The notes below the pieces were generated by a model. That model was not told the origin of the DNA. It saw nothing but the letters and a program-made list of their open reading frames with translations, and did not search any database. From Oscillospiraceae bacterium (GTDB taxonomy: Bacteria; Bacillota; Clostridia; Oscillospirales; Ruminococcaceae): a DNA stretch of 20,244 nucleotides. Position 1 is the first letter of the stretch, and each line of letters begins with the position of its first letter. Made by a program: the position numbers and the translations under genes. Below are positions 7,442 through 15,736 of this stretch, piece after piece. The DNA is taken from contig JAQUTM010000021.1 in assembly GCA_028694405.1 (NCBI GenBank), positions 1 to 20,244 on the forward strand, read 5' to 3'.

Positions 7442-9817
7442 ATGAAAATGCCACTTAGCTGGGTGCAGGATTATTGCACCTACACAACTACTCCACATGA
7501 ATATGCCGAAAAAATGACCATGAGCGGCACCAAGGTGGAGGGCTACGAATGCGAAGCCGACGAAATTGACAACGTTGTAATTGCCCGCATTGAGCAAATT
7601 GAAAAACATCCCGACAGTGACCATTTGGTAATTTGTCAGGTAAATATCGGCAAAGAGGAAAACATTCAAATTGTAACAGGTGCCGCCAACTTAAAAGTGG
7701 GAGACGTTGTTCCCGCCGCTTTACACGGCAGCACCCTGCCCGGCGGCGTAAAAATTAAAAAAGGAAAACTGCGCGGCGTAGAGAGCAACGGTATGCTTTG
7801 CAGCTTAGGCGAGCTTGGCTTGACAACACATGATTTTCCAAACGCTGTAGAAGACGGCATTATGGTTTTGGATGAAGATGTTGCTTTGGGTACCCCTGCC
7901 ACTGTTGCTTTGGGGCTTGACGACGTAAGCGTTGAATTTGAAATCACCCCCAACCGTCCCGACTGCCTGTCTATTCGCGGCCTCGCCCGTGAAAGTGCAG
8001 CCACATATGGTGTTCCTTTTACCGACCATGTACCCCAGCTGCCTACTGGCGAGGGCAGCATTGCCGATATGCTGAAGGTAGATATTGCAGACACGGTTTG
8101 CAGCCGCTACACAGCCGCTATGGTTAAAAATGTGCGTGTAAAACCAAGCCCACGCTGGATGCGTCAGCGTCTGCGGCTGTGCGGTGTACGCCCCATCAAT
8201 AATATTGTAGATATTACCAACTATGTTATGTTGGAGTATGGCCACCCCATGCATGCGTTTGACTCTGCCTATGTAAACGGCAACCACATTATTGTGCGCA
8301 AAGCGACAGACGGCGAGCAAATTGTTACTTTAGACGGTGTAGAACGTACCCTTACAAACGATATGCTTGTAATTGCCGACGAAAAAGCACCTATGGCGGT
8401 AGCCGGTGTAATGGGCGGCGAATTTAGCGGCATTTATGATAGCACCAATACCATTATTTTTGAGAGCGCCTGCTTTGATGGCCCAAGCGTACGCGTAACC
8501 GCTAAAAAACTGGGTATGCGCACCGAGGCCAGCGCCCGCTTTGAAAAAGGCTTAAACCCCGAAAACTGTCTGCCTGCTATCAAACGCGCTTTGGAGCTTG
8601 TAAAAGAACTGGACGCAGGTGATGTAGTGGGCGGTATCGTAGATGTATATCCTGCTCCCCGCACACCCCGCCAAATTGAACTGCGCCCCGACATGATTAA
8701 CAAACTGCTTGGTACCGCTTTTACAAAGCAGCAAATGATAGATACCCTTTTGCCCTTGGGCTTTACTGTGGAGGGCAACACCGTAACCGTACCTTTAGAG
8801 CGTTACGATGACGTTGAGCGCGACTGCGATTTAGCCGAAGAGGTAGCTCGCATGTACGGCTACAATAATATGCCCAGCACCATTATGAAGGGCGTTGCAA
8901 CTGCACGTTTATACCCACGCCAAATTTTTGGCCGCAAACTGGTTGACGCTTTAATAGGCTATGGCTTGTACGAGTGTGAAAACTTCAGCTTCTACAGCGC
9001 CAAAAACTTTGACGCTATCAATTTGCCCGCAGATGACACCTTGCGCAATGCTGTTGTGATTTCTAATCCCTTGGGCGAAGATACCAGCTTAATGCGTACA
9101 ACGGCTATCCCCAGTGTTTTGGGTGTAATTGCCCGTAACTTTAACGCCCATGCTCCCGAGGCCGCTTTATTTGAAAACGCCACCGAGTATGTACCCGCCG
9201 CAGATGCAGATGCCCTGCCTACCGAAAACGAAAAAATAATTATAGGTGCTTACGGTAAGGACTACGATTATCTTGGCGTAAAAGGCATTGTGGAAAAACT
9301 GCTGGAAACCGCAGGCATTACCGGTTACACCGTAGTGCGCAACACCACAGGCACCATTTTTCATCCGGGTCGGTGTGCCGATATTATGCTTGGGGACGTA
9401 AAACTTGCCACCATTGGTGAAATTCACCCTGTTGTACAGGCAAATTACGGTGTAAAACCACGCATTTATGCCGCCGACATCAGCGTAGACACCTTATTTG
9501 AAAACCGCGGTGCAACAAAAGAGTATGTACCCACACCAAAACACCCTGCCACTACCCGTGACCTTGCTTTGGTTGCCGCCGAAGAAGTTGCCGCTGCCGA
9601 CATTGCTTCTCGGATTGAAAAAGCCGCAGGCAAATTGCTGGAAGCCTGCAGCTTGTTTGACGTTTACCGCGGAGCCGGTGTTGACGAAGGCAAGAAGAGC
9701 ATGGCATATAATTTGGTTTTGCGCGGTGACCATACTTTAACCGACGAAGAAGCCGATAATGTTGTAAAAAAAGTTTTAAAATCTCTTGCTGAAATTGATG
9801 TAACATTACGCAGTTAA
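7442..9817 (+). CDS. pheT: Phenylalanine--tRNA ligase, beta subunit
   Basis: Non-catalytic partner of PheS, giving tRNA recognition and editing of mischarged Tyr-tRNA-Phe. The 791-residue length is normal for the long bacterial form. Domains in order: an N-terminal EMAP/tRNA-binding domain (about 39-150, with HPDSDHLVICQVNIG and TGAANLKVGDVVPAA), the B3/B4 editing domain (about 205-390), B5 (about 405-475, LRPDMINKLLGTAF), the synthetase-like core, and a C-terminal ferredoxin-fold anticodon-binding domain (about 698-790, starting KHPATTRDLALV). TAGGAG precedes the ATG. The gene is co-transcribed with pheS and followed by a strong terminator. Confidence 0.97.
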   Translation: MKMPLSWVQDYCTYTTTPHEYAEKMTMSGTKVEGYECEADEIDNVVIARIEQIEKHPDSDHLVICQVNIGKEENIQIVTGAANLKVGDVVPAALHGSTLPGGVKIKKGKLRGVESNGMLCSLGELGLTTHDFPNAVEDGIMVLDEDVALGTPATVALGLDDVSVEFEITPNRPDCLSIRGLARESAATYGVPFTDHVPQLPTGEGSIADMLKVDIADTVCSRYTAAMVKNVRVKPSPRWMRQRLRLCGVRPINNIVDITNYVMLEYGHPMHAFDSAYVNGNHIIVRKATDGEQIVTLDGVERTLTNDMLVIADEKAPMAVAGVMGGEFSGIYDSTNTIIFESACFDGPSVRVTAKKLGMRTEASARFEKGLNPENCLPAIKRALELVKELDAGDVVGGIVDVYPAPRTPRQIELRPDMINKLLGTAFTKQQMIDTLLPLGFTVEGNTVTVPLERYDDVERDCDLAEEVARMYGYNNMPSTIMKGVATARLYPRQIFGRKLVDALIGYGLYECENFSFYSAKNFDAINLPADDTLRNAVVISNPLGEDTSLMRTTAIPSVLGVIARNFNAHAPEAALFENATEYVPAADADALPTENEKIIIGAYGKDYDYLGVKGIVEKLLETAGITGYTVVRNTTGTIFHPGRCADIMLGDVKLATIGEIHPVVQANYGVKPRIYAADISVDTLFENRGATKEYVPTPKHPATTRDLALVAAEEVAAADIASRIEKAAGKLLEACSLFDVYRGAGVDEGKKSMAYNLVLRGDHTLTDEEADNVVKKVLKSLAEIDVTLRS

Positions 9818-9824
9818 TCTTTAT

Positions 9825-9863
9825 AAAAAACAGCCGCCTCTGTAAAGAGACGGCTGTTTTTTT
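9825..9863. terminator. Terminator of pheST, usable in both directions
   Basis: ACAGCCG-C-CTCT (9830-9841) pairs with AGAG-A-CGGCTGT (9846-9857) with one mismatch and a GTAA loop. It is flanked by A and T runs on either side. It lies between the pheT stop and the end of the convergent chemoreceptor gene. Confidence 0.88.
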
Positions 9864-9896
9864 ATCACTTAATTTAATTTTTTGCTTTAATTTGCT

Positions 9897-11945
9897 CTAT
9901 ACAAAATCATACATTTGGCTTTGCGGGTCTGTCTCCTTTAAGGTAAACTTACCCACTAAGTTTTTCAACATCTGTGCTTGCCCGTTTAATTCTTCACTGG
10001 CAGCCGCACTCTCCTCAGCAGTAGCACTGTTTGTCTGCACAACACCGTTTACTTGCTCTACGCCTTGGCTTACCTGTGTTACGGCGTCCGCTTGGTCATT
10101 GGCAAAAACGCTGATTTCTTCTATAACACCCGCTATTACCTTAGAGCTTTCTACCACGGTCTGCAAAGAATTTGCCGTAGCGTTTGCCATTGCCGTGCCC
10201 TTTTCTACCGCACTTATGGAGTTTTCAATCAACACAGTGGTGTTTTTGGCTGCCTCGGCAGATTTACCTGCCAAGTTGCGCACTTCATCTGCAACCACGG
10301 CAAAGCCTTTACCGGCTGCGCCTGCACGGGCAGCTTCAACGGCGGCATTTAGGGCTAAAATATTAGTTTGGAAAGCAATATCTTCAATGGTTTTTATAAT
10401 TTTTCCAATTTCAGCGGAAGCACTGTTAATTTGCTCCATTGCAGCAATAAGCTCTTGCATTTTCAGGTAGCTGTCGCTTATCTCCCCATCGGTTTGTATT
10501 ACTGCCCCTTCCGCTTCTTGTGTTTTTTGTGCAGTAAGCTTTATTTGATTAGAAATTTCCTCAATGGTTGCGGCCAACTGCTGTACACTGCTTGCCTGCT
10601 GGGCTGCCCCCTGACTAAGCGCCTGTGCACCGCCTGCAACTTGTCCGCTTCCGCTTGCCACCTGTTCTGCGGCTTGGCCAATTTGACTTAATGTTTCAGA
10701 CAGCGTTGCCGAAACGTTGTCCAAGCCTTTCTTGATGTTTTTAAAATCGCCCTTATAGTCCAGCTTTAGGGTATAGTTTAAATTACCGTTTGCAATTTGG
10801 TTTAACGTAGCAGTAATTTCCTCTATGTATGCCATGTACTCTTTCAAACGCGTAACGGTACGGTTAATAGCATGTGCAACTTTACCTGTTTCATCTACTG
10901 TTTTAATTTCCATTAAAACATCTAAATTGCCCTCTGCAATACTGTTAGCTGATCCGGTAAGCTTTTTAAGAGGCTTGATAATACCCCGTGCCAACAGGAT
11001 AATCAATACCAAAATAAGAACAAGTCCACCCAAAAATACGCCTGCTATCAGCGTTCTAATGGCATAAAAGCTCTCATAAAATTCAGATTTTGCCATACCT
11101 GTCAAAACAGTCCAGCCGGTTTCACCCACGTCGCATAAACTTCCGTAATAGGCTTTACCGTTTATGGTATAGGTGTAGTTGCCTGTTGTTTTTTCTTGTA
11201 TTGCCCCAATAATCTCCTGGGAGAATTTAGTTTCTGTTACGCTTTTGCCAATGTTGCCTTCGTCGGGGCTATACACCACTGCCCCCTCGCTGCTTATCAA
11301 GGTAAAAAAGCCGGTTTTTCCTAAGTGCTTTTCCTCCATCATCGTCTGTAGCGTTTCTACCGAAACATCTACTCCTATTACACCTATTAAACGTCCCAAG
11401 GTGTTATATACAGGCGTGGCAACTGTGATAACATATGCATTTGTAGAATTGCTCATATACGGCTCTGTAATATGGGTTGCGCCTGTTTTTTCCACAGCCA
11501 CATACCAAGGACGGTCATACAAATTCCACGAGCTGTCAGAAACCCAATTACCGGTCTCGGCAGCTTGTCCCGTGTCTACGTCAGCAATCCAACAGGCATG
11601 TATATTATCTGCGTCTAAGCCTGCCATATTTTCCATGGTTTTCATTACCGCAGTAAAATTTCCCGCCTCATTTATTTTTACTGTACCGCTAACTTGAATA
11701 AACAGCTGCTGCATTTCATAATTTGCGCCCAGCAACGTGGAATCTTCTACATATTTTGTAAAATACTCGCTTACTTGGCTTGCGGCAGCGGCAGATTCCG
11801 CCTTTAGTTTATCTGTGTTAATTTGGTTAACACTGCTTTCCAATTTAATCAGTATAAAAGTAATTAAAAATAGGAAAATTAACAAAAGTGGCAAACAGAT
11901 ACCAAATACTAGTTTAGTAAAAATACTTTTATTCCAAAATTTCAT
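9897..11945 (-). CDS. Methyl-accepting chemotaxis protein with a dCache sensor
   Basis: A 682-residue membrane chemoreceptor that senses an outside ligand and controls the CheA kinase. Topology: first membrane segment about 12-34, extracytoplasmic double-Cache domain about 38-295, second membrane segment 298-320, HAMP about 320-372, a second HAMP-like stretch about 380-425, then the methyl-accepting signalling domain. Its hairpin tip reads IEDIAFQTNILALNAAVEAA. In the sensor, R145, W147, Y148, Y163 and D193 occupy places like those of the amino-acid-binding dCache_1AA motif, though W140 replaces the usual Tyr. An amino-acid ligand is therefore an inference. No CheR-docking pentapeptide is seen at the C-terminus. 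AGGAGA lies before the ATG. The gene is monocistronic, with its own promoter and no other chemotaxis gene nearby. Confidence 0.95.
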   Translation of the reverse strand: MKFWNKSIFTKLVFGICLPLLLIFLFLITFILIKLESSVNQINTDKLKAESAAAASQVSEYFTKYVEDSTLLGANYEMQQLFIQVSGTVKINEAGNFTAVMKTMENMAGLDADNIHACWIADVDTGQAAETGNWVSDSSWNLYDRPWYVAVEKTGATHITEPYMSNSTNAYVITVATPVYNTLGRLIGVIGVDVSVETLQTMMEEKHLGKTGFFTLISSEGAVVYSPDEGNIGKSVTETKFSQEIIGAIQEKTTGNYTYTINGKAYYGSLCDVGETGWTVLTGMAKSEFYESFYAIRTLIAGVFLGGLVLILVLIILLARGIIKPLKKLTGSANSIAEGNLDVLMEIKTVDETGKVAHAINRTVTRLKEYMAYIEEITATLNQIANGNLNYTLKLDYKGDFKNIKKGLDNVSATLSETLSQIGQAAEQVASGSGQVAGGAQALSQGAAQQASSVQQLAATIEEISNQIKLTAQKTQEAEGAVIQTDGEISDSYLKMQELIAAMEQINSASAEIGKIIKTIEDIAFQTNILALNAAVEAARAGAAGKGFAVVADEVRNLAGKSAEAAKNTTVLIENSISAVEKGTAMANATANSLQTVVESSKVIAGVIEEISVFANDQADAVTQVSQGVEQVNGVVQTNSATAEESAAASEELNGQAQMLKNLVGKFTLKETDPQSQMYDFV

Positions 11946-11973
11946 ATAATTCTCCTTTTTGTTAATTTATTTT

Positions 11974-12002
11974 AGTATACACTACCAAAAAATAAATGTC
12001 GA
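11974..12002 (-). promoter_or_regulatory. Sigma-A-type promoter of the chemoreceptor gene
   Basis: On the minus strand, TCGACA (11997-12002), a 17-base spacer and TATACT (11974-11979) each match consensus at five of six positions. It lies 29 bases upstream of the ATG. No sigma-D (flagellar) signature was noted. Confidence 0.65.
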
Positions 12003-12040
12003 CTTTTTTTAAAATATTTTTAATATATACTTTTTTAGTA

Positions 12041-12069
12041 TTGTTTAACACCACTGATTATGCTATATT
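12041..12069 (+). promoter_or_regulatory. Sigma-A-type promoter of the thioredoxin-reductase-like gene
   Basis: TTGTTT (12041-12046), a 17-base spacer, and TATATT (12064-12069) with an extended -10 TG at 12061-12062. It lies about 64 bases before the chosen ATG and is divergent from the chemoreceptor promoter. Confidence 0.6.
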
Positions 12070-12132
12070 TATCCTACACACTAAAATAATTTTAGCACAA
12101 AATTTGCTTTGTTACAGAAAGGACAAATTGCT

Positions 12133-12981
12133 ATGGAACATACTTTTGATGCAGCTGTTATCGGCGCCGGTCCCGCAGGGCTTTCTGCCGCTATAAACTT
12201 ATCCCAACGCGGTAAGAGCGTTATTATTTACGGAAGTGAAAATTTGTTGGCTCGTGCAGAAAAGGTAGACAACTACCTTGGTCTGCCGGGGTTAAACGGC
12301 ACTCAGCTTATGGATACCTTTTTAAATCATGTAAAAAAGATGCAAATCCCTATAAAAAACGCAAAAGTGGCAAACATCATGCCCTTTGATGACACCTTTA
12401 TGGCAAATGTAAACGGAGAAATTTTATCCTACCGTACCATTGTTTACGCCGGTGGCGTTGCCAAAGCCAAAGAACTGCCGGGTGAGGCCCAATTTTTAGG
12501 CAACGGCGTAAGCTACTGTGCTACCTGTGACGGTATGCTGTATCGCGGCAAAACCTGTGTTGTATGGGGCAACGCCAAAGACGCTGTAGAAGAGGCAAAC
12601 TTTTTAGCAGGTATTGGGGTAAACGTTAACTTTGTTGCTGCAAAGCAGCCTGCTGCTCTTACCGATACCGCAACCTTTGTTGCCGGTGCGCTTAAAGCTA
12701 TCGAAGGCGAAAACAAAGTTTCTCACGCTGTCTTGGCAGATGGTACACGGCTACCCTGCGACGGAGTTTTTTTACTGCGTGCAGCCATCGCACCCGATAA
12801 ACTGATAGCCGGCTTAGAATTGACAGACGGATATGTAAATGTAACGCGCAGCATGAGTACCAATATCCCCGGCTTTTTTGCCTGTGGAGACTGCACCGGT
12901 ACCCCCTTGCAGGTAAGCAAAGCCGTGGGCGAAGGGTTAATTGCAGGGCTTGCCGCTGCAGAATATTTAGACCAGGATTAA
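12133..12981 (+). CDS. Thioredoxin-reductase-like flavoprotein, possibly ferredoxin-dependent
   Basis: A 282-residue FAD disulfide reductase of the thioredoxin reductase fold. The N-terminal FAD motif is GAGPAG (11-16), the redox-active pair is C129/C132 in CATC, and the C-terminal FAD motif is FACGDCTG (249-256). The NADPH-binding signatures of ordinary TrxB are absent: the usual GGGDSA is GNAKDA (146-151), and the following HRR-type arginine motif is replaced by a stretch without Arg pairs (FVAAKQPAAL). This pattern fits the ferredoxin-dependent flavin thioredoxin reductases described in clostridia (FFTR), which do not use NADPH. Reduction of thioredoxin by ferredoxin is thus the favoured inference. 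AAAGGA lies about nine bases before the ATG at 12133; an in-frame TTG at 12109 would place that site inside the gene. No thioredoxin gene is adjacent. Confidence 0.85.
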   Translation: MEHTFDAAVIGAGPAGLSAAINLSQRGKSVIIYGSENLLARAEKVDNYLGLPGLNGTQLMDTFLNHVKKMQIPIKNAKVANIMPFDDTFMANVNGEILSYRTIVYAGGVAKAKELPGEAQFLGNGVSYCATCDGMLYRGKTCVVWGNAKDAVEEANFLAGIGVNVNFVAAKQPAALTDTATFVAGALKAIEGENKVSHAVLADGTRLPCDGVFLLRAAIAPDKLIAGLELTDGYVNVTRSMSTNIPGFFACGDCTGTPLQVSKAVGEGLIAGLAAAEYLDQD

Positions 12982-12983
12982 AA

Positions 12984-13012
12984 TAGACATTGCGCGTTGA
13001 TTATACTATAAT
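12984..13012 (+). promoter_or_regulatory. Sigma-A-type promoter of the DUF2142 gene
   Basis: TAGACA (12984-12989, five of six), a 17-base spacer, and a perfect TATAAT (13007-13012). It begins three bases after the upstream stop codon and implies a leader of about 100 bases, which holds only weak hairpins. Confidence 0.75.
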
Positions 13013-13119
13013 ATAGAATACACCCTTTTATGATTGAAAACAGTTTTGTGCTGTTAAGTATACGCCCTATAAAAGGATTTAATAACGTGTGATATTGTCA
13101 CGAAAATGCAGGAGTGCTT

Positions 13120-15252
13120 ATGTTAGACAAACTGTTTCGCTTTCTCTATAAAATCAGACATCTTCTTGTTATGCTTTGTATTCTGGCTGTTATGGGAGGG
13201 TGCTTAGGTTACTTTTATCTGGCAACTATCGTACACACCCGTGACCGCAATCTTGCCTACGAACTCACCTATGAATCTGATGCGCAAACAACCTTTTTTA
13301 CGCCCGATACGGTTATTACACAGCAGCTGAATACCAACAGACCCATATACGGTCTTGTAATACGTTTGGGAAAAGGCGAAACTGCCCCCAACGGCACCCT
13401 ACACGCAAAAATATATGCACAAGGTACAGACTTATTGTTAAGCAGCGTAGATATTCCCTTAACCGAAGCCACCATTTTCAGCGAATACACAGGCTATATG
13501 CTGGACGCTCCTATTCAAACCGATATGGGCGGTGCTTACGACATTACTTTTACCGCCACCTTAGAAGATTATAAGGACACTCTGTTTTTATATAAGGCAA
13601 GCCGCCGAATTGATTATCAAGATGCGCTATATGAAAACGGCGTAGAGCAGCCCGGCATTCTTTCTGCTCGCATTATTTTTGAACGTAGCGGTAACTTTAT
13701 CGACCCCTACTATTGGGGGTTTGGCGGATTGTTTACCCTGTTTTTACTGTTGGCCTACTGGTTTTTAATTGTAAAAAAAGTAAAACCGCAAAACGCTTTT
13801 ATTCCTATCGCATTGGCACTGGGCATTTTTTATATGTTCATTTTGCCTATTTTATGCGTGCCGGACGAGCGCACCCATTTAAACACAGCCTATTGTTACA
13901 GCAATATGTTTTTTGGTCAAAACTCGGATCCACACCCAAATGAAGTAAGAGATTGGCGTCCCAACGCATGGTGGCCTACAGAGGAGGATCAAACTACTCC
14001 CTCTATTTTCAGCTATAAAAAAATTGCCACACAGCTGTTTTCTAAAGCCGAAGACATGACACCTACAGAGGTTTTTAACTCTGAATTCAATGATGTTTTT
14101 CCCGTTTTATATTGGCCCGCCATGGTAGGCGTTGCCATTGCGCGCGCCCTAAAGGTAGGCTTTGTGCCTTTATGGATTATAGGCCGAAGTTGTAATTTAC
14201 TGTTTTTCGTAATTGTAACGTGGCTTGCCATTCGCAAAGCACCCTTTGGAAAATCTATCTTTACAACGCTTGCTCTATTGCCCATGACTTTACATGTGGC
14301 AGCTTCCTTTAACTATGATGCAATTATGCTGGCAATGGCATTTTATTACTTTGCCTATATCCTAAATATTGCCTATGCACAGCCTCGGGTAGAGCTGCGG
14401 CACATTTTAATTTTAGCTTTTTTCAACATGATACTTGCTCCCAGCAAAAGTATTTATTTTGTGCTTATGGGTCTTACTTTGCTTATCCCCCTTGCAAAAT
14501 ATAAAAATAAGCTTTATTGGGCAGGTGCAAATTTGGGCGTTTGGGGCTTTGGTATGTATAGCTTCTTCCGCTTTAACGACAGCTTTTTGGCGGGCTACTT
14601 TTATAACAGCCTCGAAATTGTAGATGCCTCTGCCCAAAGCCTGACGGCTGCCGTACCGGCTTTAAGCACCATGTCCAACAGCCTGGCTGTTCAAGCACAA
14701 ACGCTAAGCTGGCAAGCGACACCTCTTCTCTCTATCTTAAGCGAAATGGAACCTGTGTTAGGAGCCAATCATTATGCTTTGGGAGACCTTTTGGCAGCTC
14801 CGGGTTGGTTTATCCAATTTGTATTACGCACTTTTTTTGAAAAAATTTGGTTTTATATTCAAACAGCAGTAGGGGGCATTTTGGGTTACTACAATTTGCC
14901 TATCAGCAATCTCTGGGTAATTGGATTTTTATTTTTGCTGGCTATGTGCTTAATATCCGTGCAAAATAAGCCTACTCCTACTTTAAACGCCTCTCGAAAA
15001 GTGTTGGTTTACGCTGTTTTTGCCGCTTTTCTTCCCCTAATGATTTTAGTAGCTTTTCAATGGACAAGCAAAGACTTAACTACCCTGTACGGTATTCAAG
15101 GCCGTTATTTTCTGCCTTTCGCCGCGCCTTTGCTGTTTACCTTGCTAAACAACACCTTTACCTGCAAGCGAGATTTGTCTCCTTATATTATGATGCTTGC
15201 CTGCATATTTAATATTGGCGCTTTATTCAACGTATTTTTAGTTATTGTATAA
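13120..15252 (+). CDS. DUF2142 family polytopic membrane protein
   Basis: A 710-residue membrane protein. One N-terminal membrane segment (about 14-37) is followed by a beta-rich extracytoplasmic domain (about 40-195), then many membrane segments from about 200 to the C-terminus. After the third segment comes VPDERTHLNTAY (247-258), which resembles the acidic D-E..H loop of DUF2142 and GT-C-type glycosyltransferases. In that superfamily the loop often holds the catalytic acid, so a lipid-linked sugar transfer role in envelope glycan assembly is plausible but unproven. The start is ATG at 13120 with GCAGGAG just upstream. A GTG two codons earlier overlaps that site. It has its own promoter, and no glycosyltransferase cluster surrounds it. 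No clear terminator follows, so some transcription may run on into ireB. Confidence 0.8.
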   Translation: MLDKLFRFLYKIRHLLVMLCILAVMGGCLGYFYLATIVHTRDRNLAYELTYESDAQTTFFTPDTVITQQLNTNRPIYGLVIRLGKGETAPNGTLHAKIYAQGTDLLLSSVDIPLTEATIFSEYTGYMLDAPIQTDMGGAYDITFTATLEDYKDTLFLYKASRRIDYQDALYENGVEQPGILSARIIFERSGNFIDPYYWGFGGLFTLFLLLAYWFLIVKKVKPQNAFIPIALALGIFYMFILPILCVPDERTHLNTAYCYSNMFFGQNSDPHPNEVRDWRPNAWWPTEEDQTTPSIFSYKKIATQLFSKAEDMTPTEVFNSEFNDVFPVLYWPAMVGVAIARALKVGFVPLWIIGRSCNLLFFVIVTWLAIRKAPFGKSIFTTLALLPMTLHVAASFNYDAIMLAMAFYYFAYILNIAYAQPRVELRHILILAFFNMILAPSKSIYFVLMGLTLLIPLAKYKNKLYWAGANLGVWGFGMYSFFRFNDSFLAGYFYNSLEIVDASAQSLTAAVPALSTMSNSLAVQAQTLSWQATPLLSILSEMEPVLGANHYALGDLLAAPGWFIQFVLRTFFEKIWFYIQTAVGGILGYYNLPISNLWVIGFLFLLAMCLISVQNKPTPTLNASRKVLVYAVFAAFLPLMILVAFQWTSKDLTTLYGIQGRYFLPFAAPLLFTLLNNTFTCKRDLSPYIMMLACIFNIGALFNVFLVIV

Positions 15253-15296
15253 AAGCTTGTTCACAAATTGTTTCCATTCCATGCGGCACGATTCTC

Positions 15297-15325
15297 TTGT
15301 ATTTTTTGTAAATTTATTGTAATAT
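15297..15325 (+). promoter_or_regulatory. Sigma-A-type promoter of ireB
   Basis: TTGTAT (15297-15302), a 17-base spacer, and TAATAT (15320-15325). It lies 28 bases before the ireB ATG. Confidence 0.55.
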
Positions 15326-15353
15326 ATGAATATAGGAAAAGGAGGGGTGTACC

Positions 15354-15599
15354 ATGAGCGAGCCCACAACTATATTTAGCATCTTCGATGATAAGGATAA
15401 ACAAATTAAAGAAACACTGACTGATGTTTACAATGCTTTGAAGGAAAAGGGCTATAATCCCCTAAACCAAATTGTAGGGTATATTCTGTCAGAAGATCCT
15501 ACCTATATCACCACTCATAACGGCGCACGCAGTAAAATACAAAAGTTAGACCGTGATGATTTACTACACACCTTACTAAAAAGTTATTTAGGCGAGTAA
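15354..15599 (+). CDS. ireB: IreB family regulatory phosphoprotein (UPF0297)
   Basis: An 81-residue protein of the IreB/YrzL family. In Enterococcus faecalis IreB is a substrate of the PASTA-domain Ser/Thr kinase IreK and affects intrinsic cephalosporin resistance. The family signature is clear: NALKEKGYNPLNQIVGYILSEDPTYIT and the KLDRDDLLHTLLKSYL end. The family's N-terminal phospho-threonines may correspond to T5 and T6 here. AGGAGGGG lies eight bases before the ATG. In many Firmicutes the gene sits with alaS and ruvX, but here it stands alone with its own promoter and terminator. The kinase itself is not in the window. Confidence 0.93.
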   Translation: MSEPTTIFSIFDDKDKQIKETLTDVYNALKEKGYNPLNQIVGYILSEDPTYITTHNGARSKIQKLDRDDLLHTLLKSYLGE

Positions 15600-15604
15600 A
15601 TTTT

Positions 15605-15639
15605 ACAGGCGGCTTTTTTAAGCCGCCTGTTTTGTTTTT
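15605..15639 (+). terminator. Intrinsic terminator of ireB
   Basis: ACAGGCGGCTT (15605-15615) pairs perfectly with AAGCCGCCTGT (15620-15630) around four Ts, followed by a T-rich tract. Confidence 0.92.
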
Positions 15640-15674
15640 CTGTAGTCATCGCGCTCTTTCGACATTTTTACATG

Positions 15675-15703
15675 TTGTATAAATACCATAAATATGGTAT
15701 GAT
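15675..15703 (+). promoter_or_regulatory. Promoter with an embedded inverted repeat (likely operator)
   Basis: TTGTAT (15675-15680), a 17-base spacer, and TATGAT (15698-15703) form a good promoter for the gene at 15737. Inside it, ATACCATA (15683-15690) and TATGGTAT (15693-15700) are a perfect inverted repeat separated by AA, filling the spacer and covering half of the -10. A protein bound there would block RNA polymerase. The regulator is unknown. Confidence 0.6.
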
Positions 15704-15736
15704 TGTATACGTCATTAAATAAGGGAGGTTTAGAAA

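Noticed and set aside
12109..12132. TTG start for the thioredoxin-reductase-like gene
   Set aside because: The AAAGGA ribosome binding site falls inside this extension and fits the ATG at 12133.
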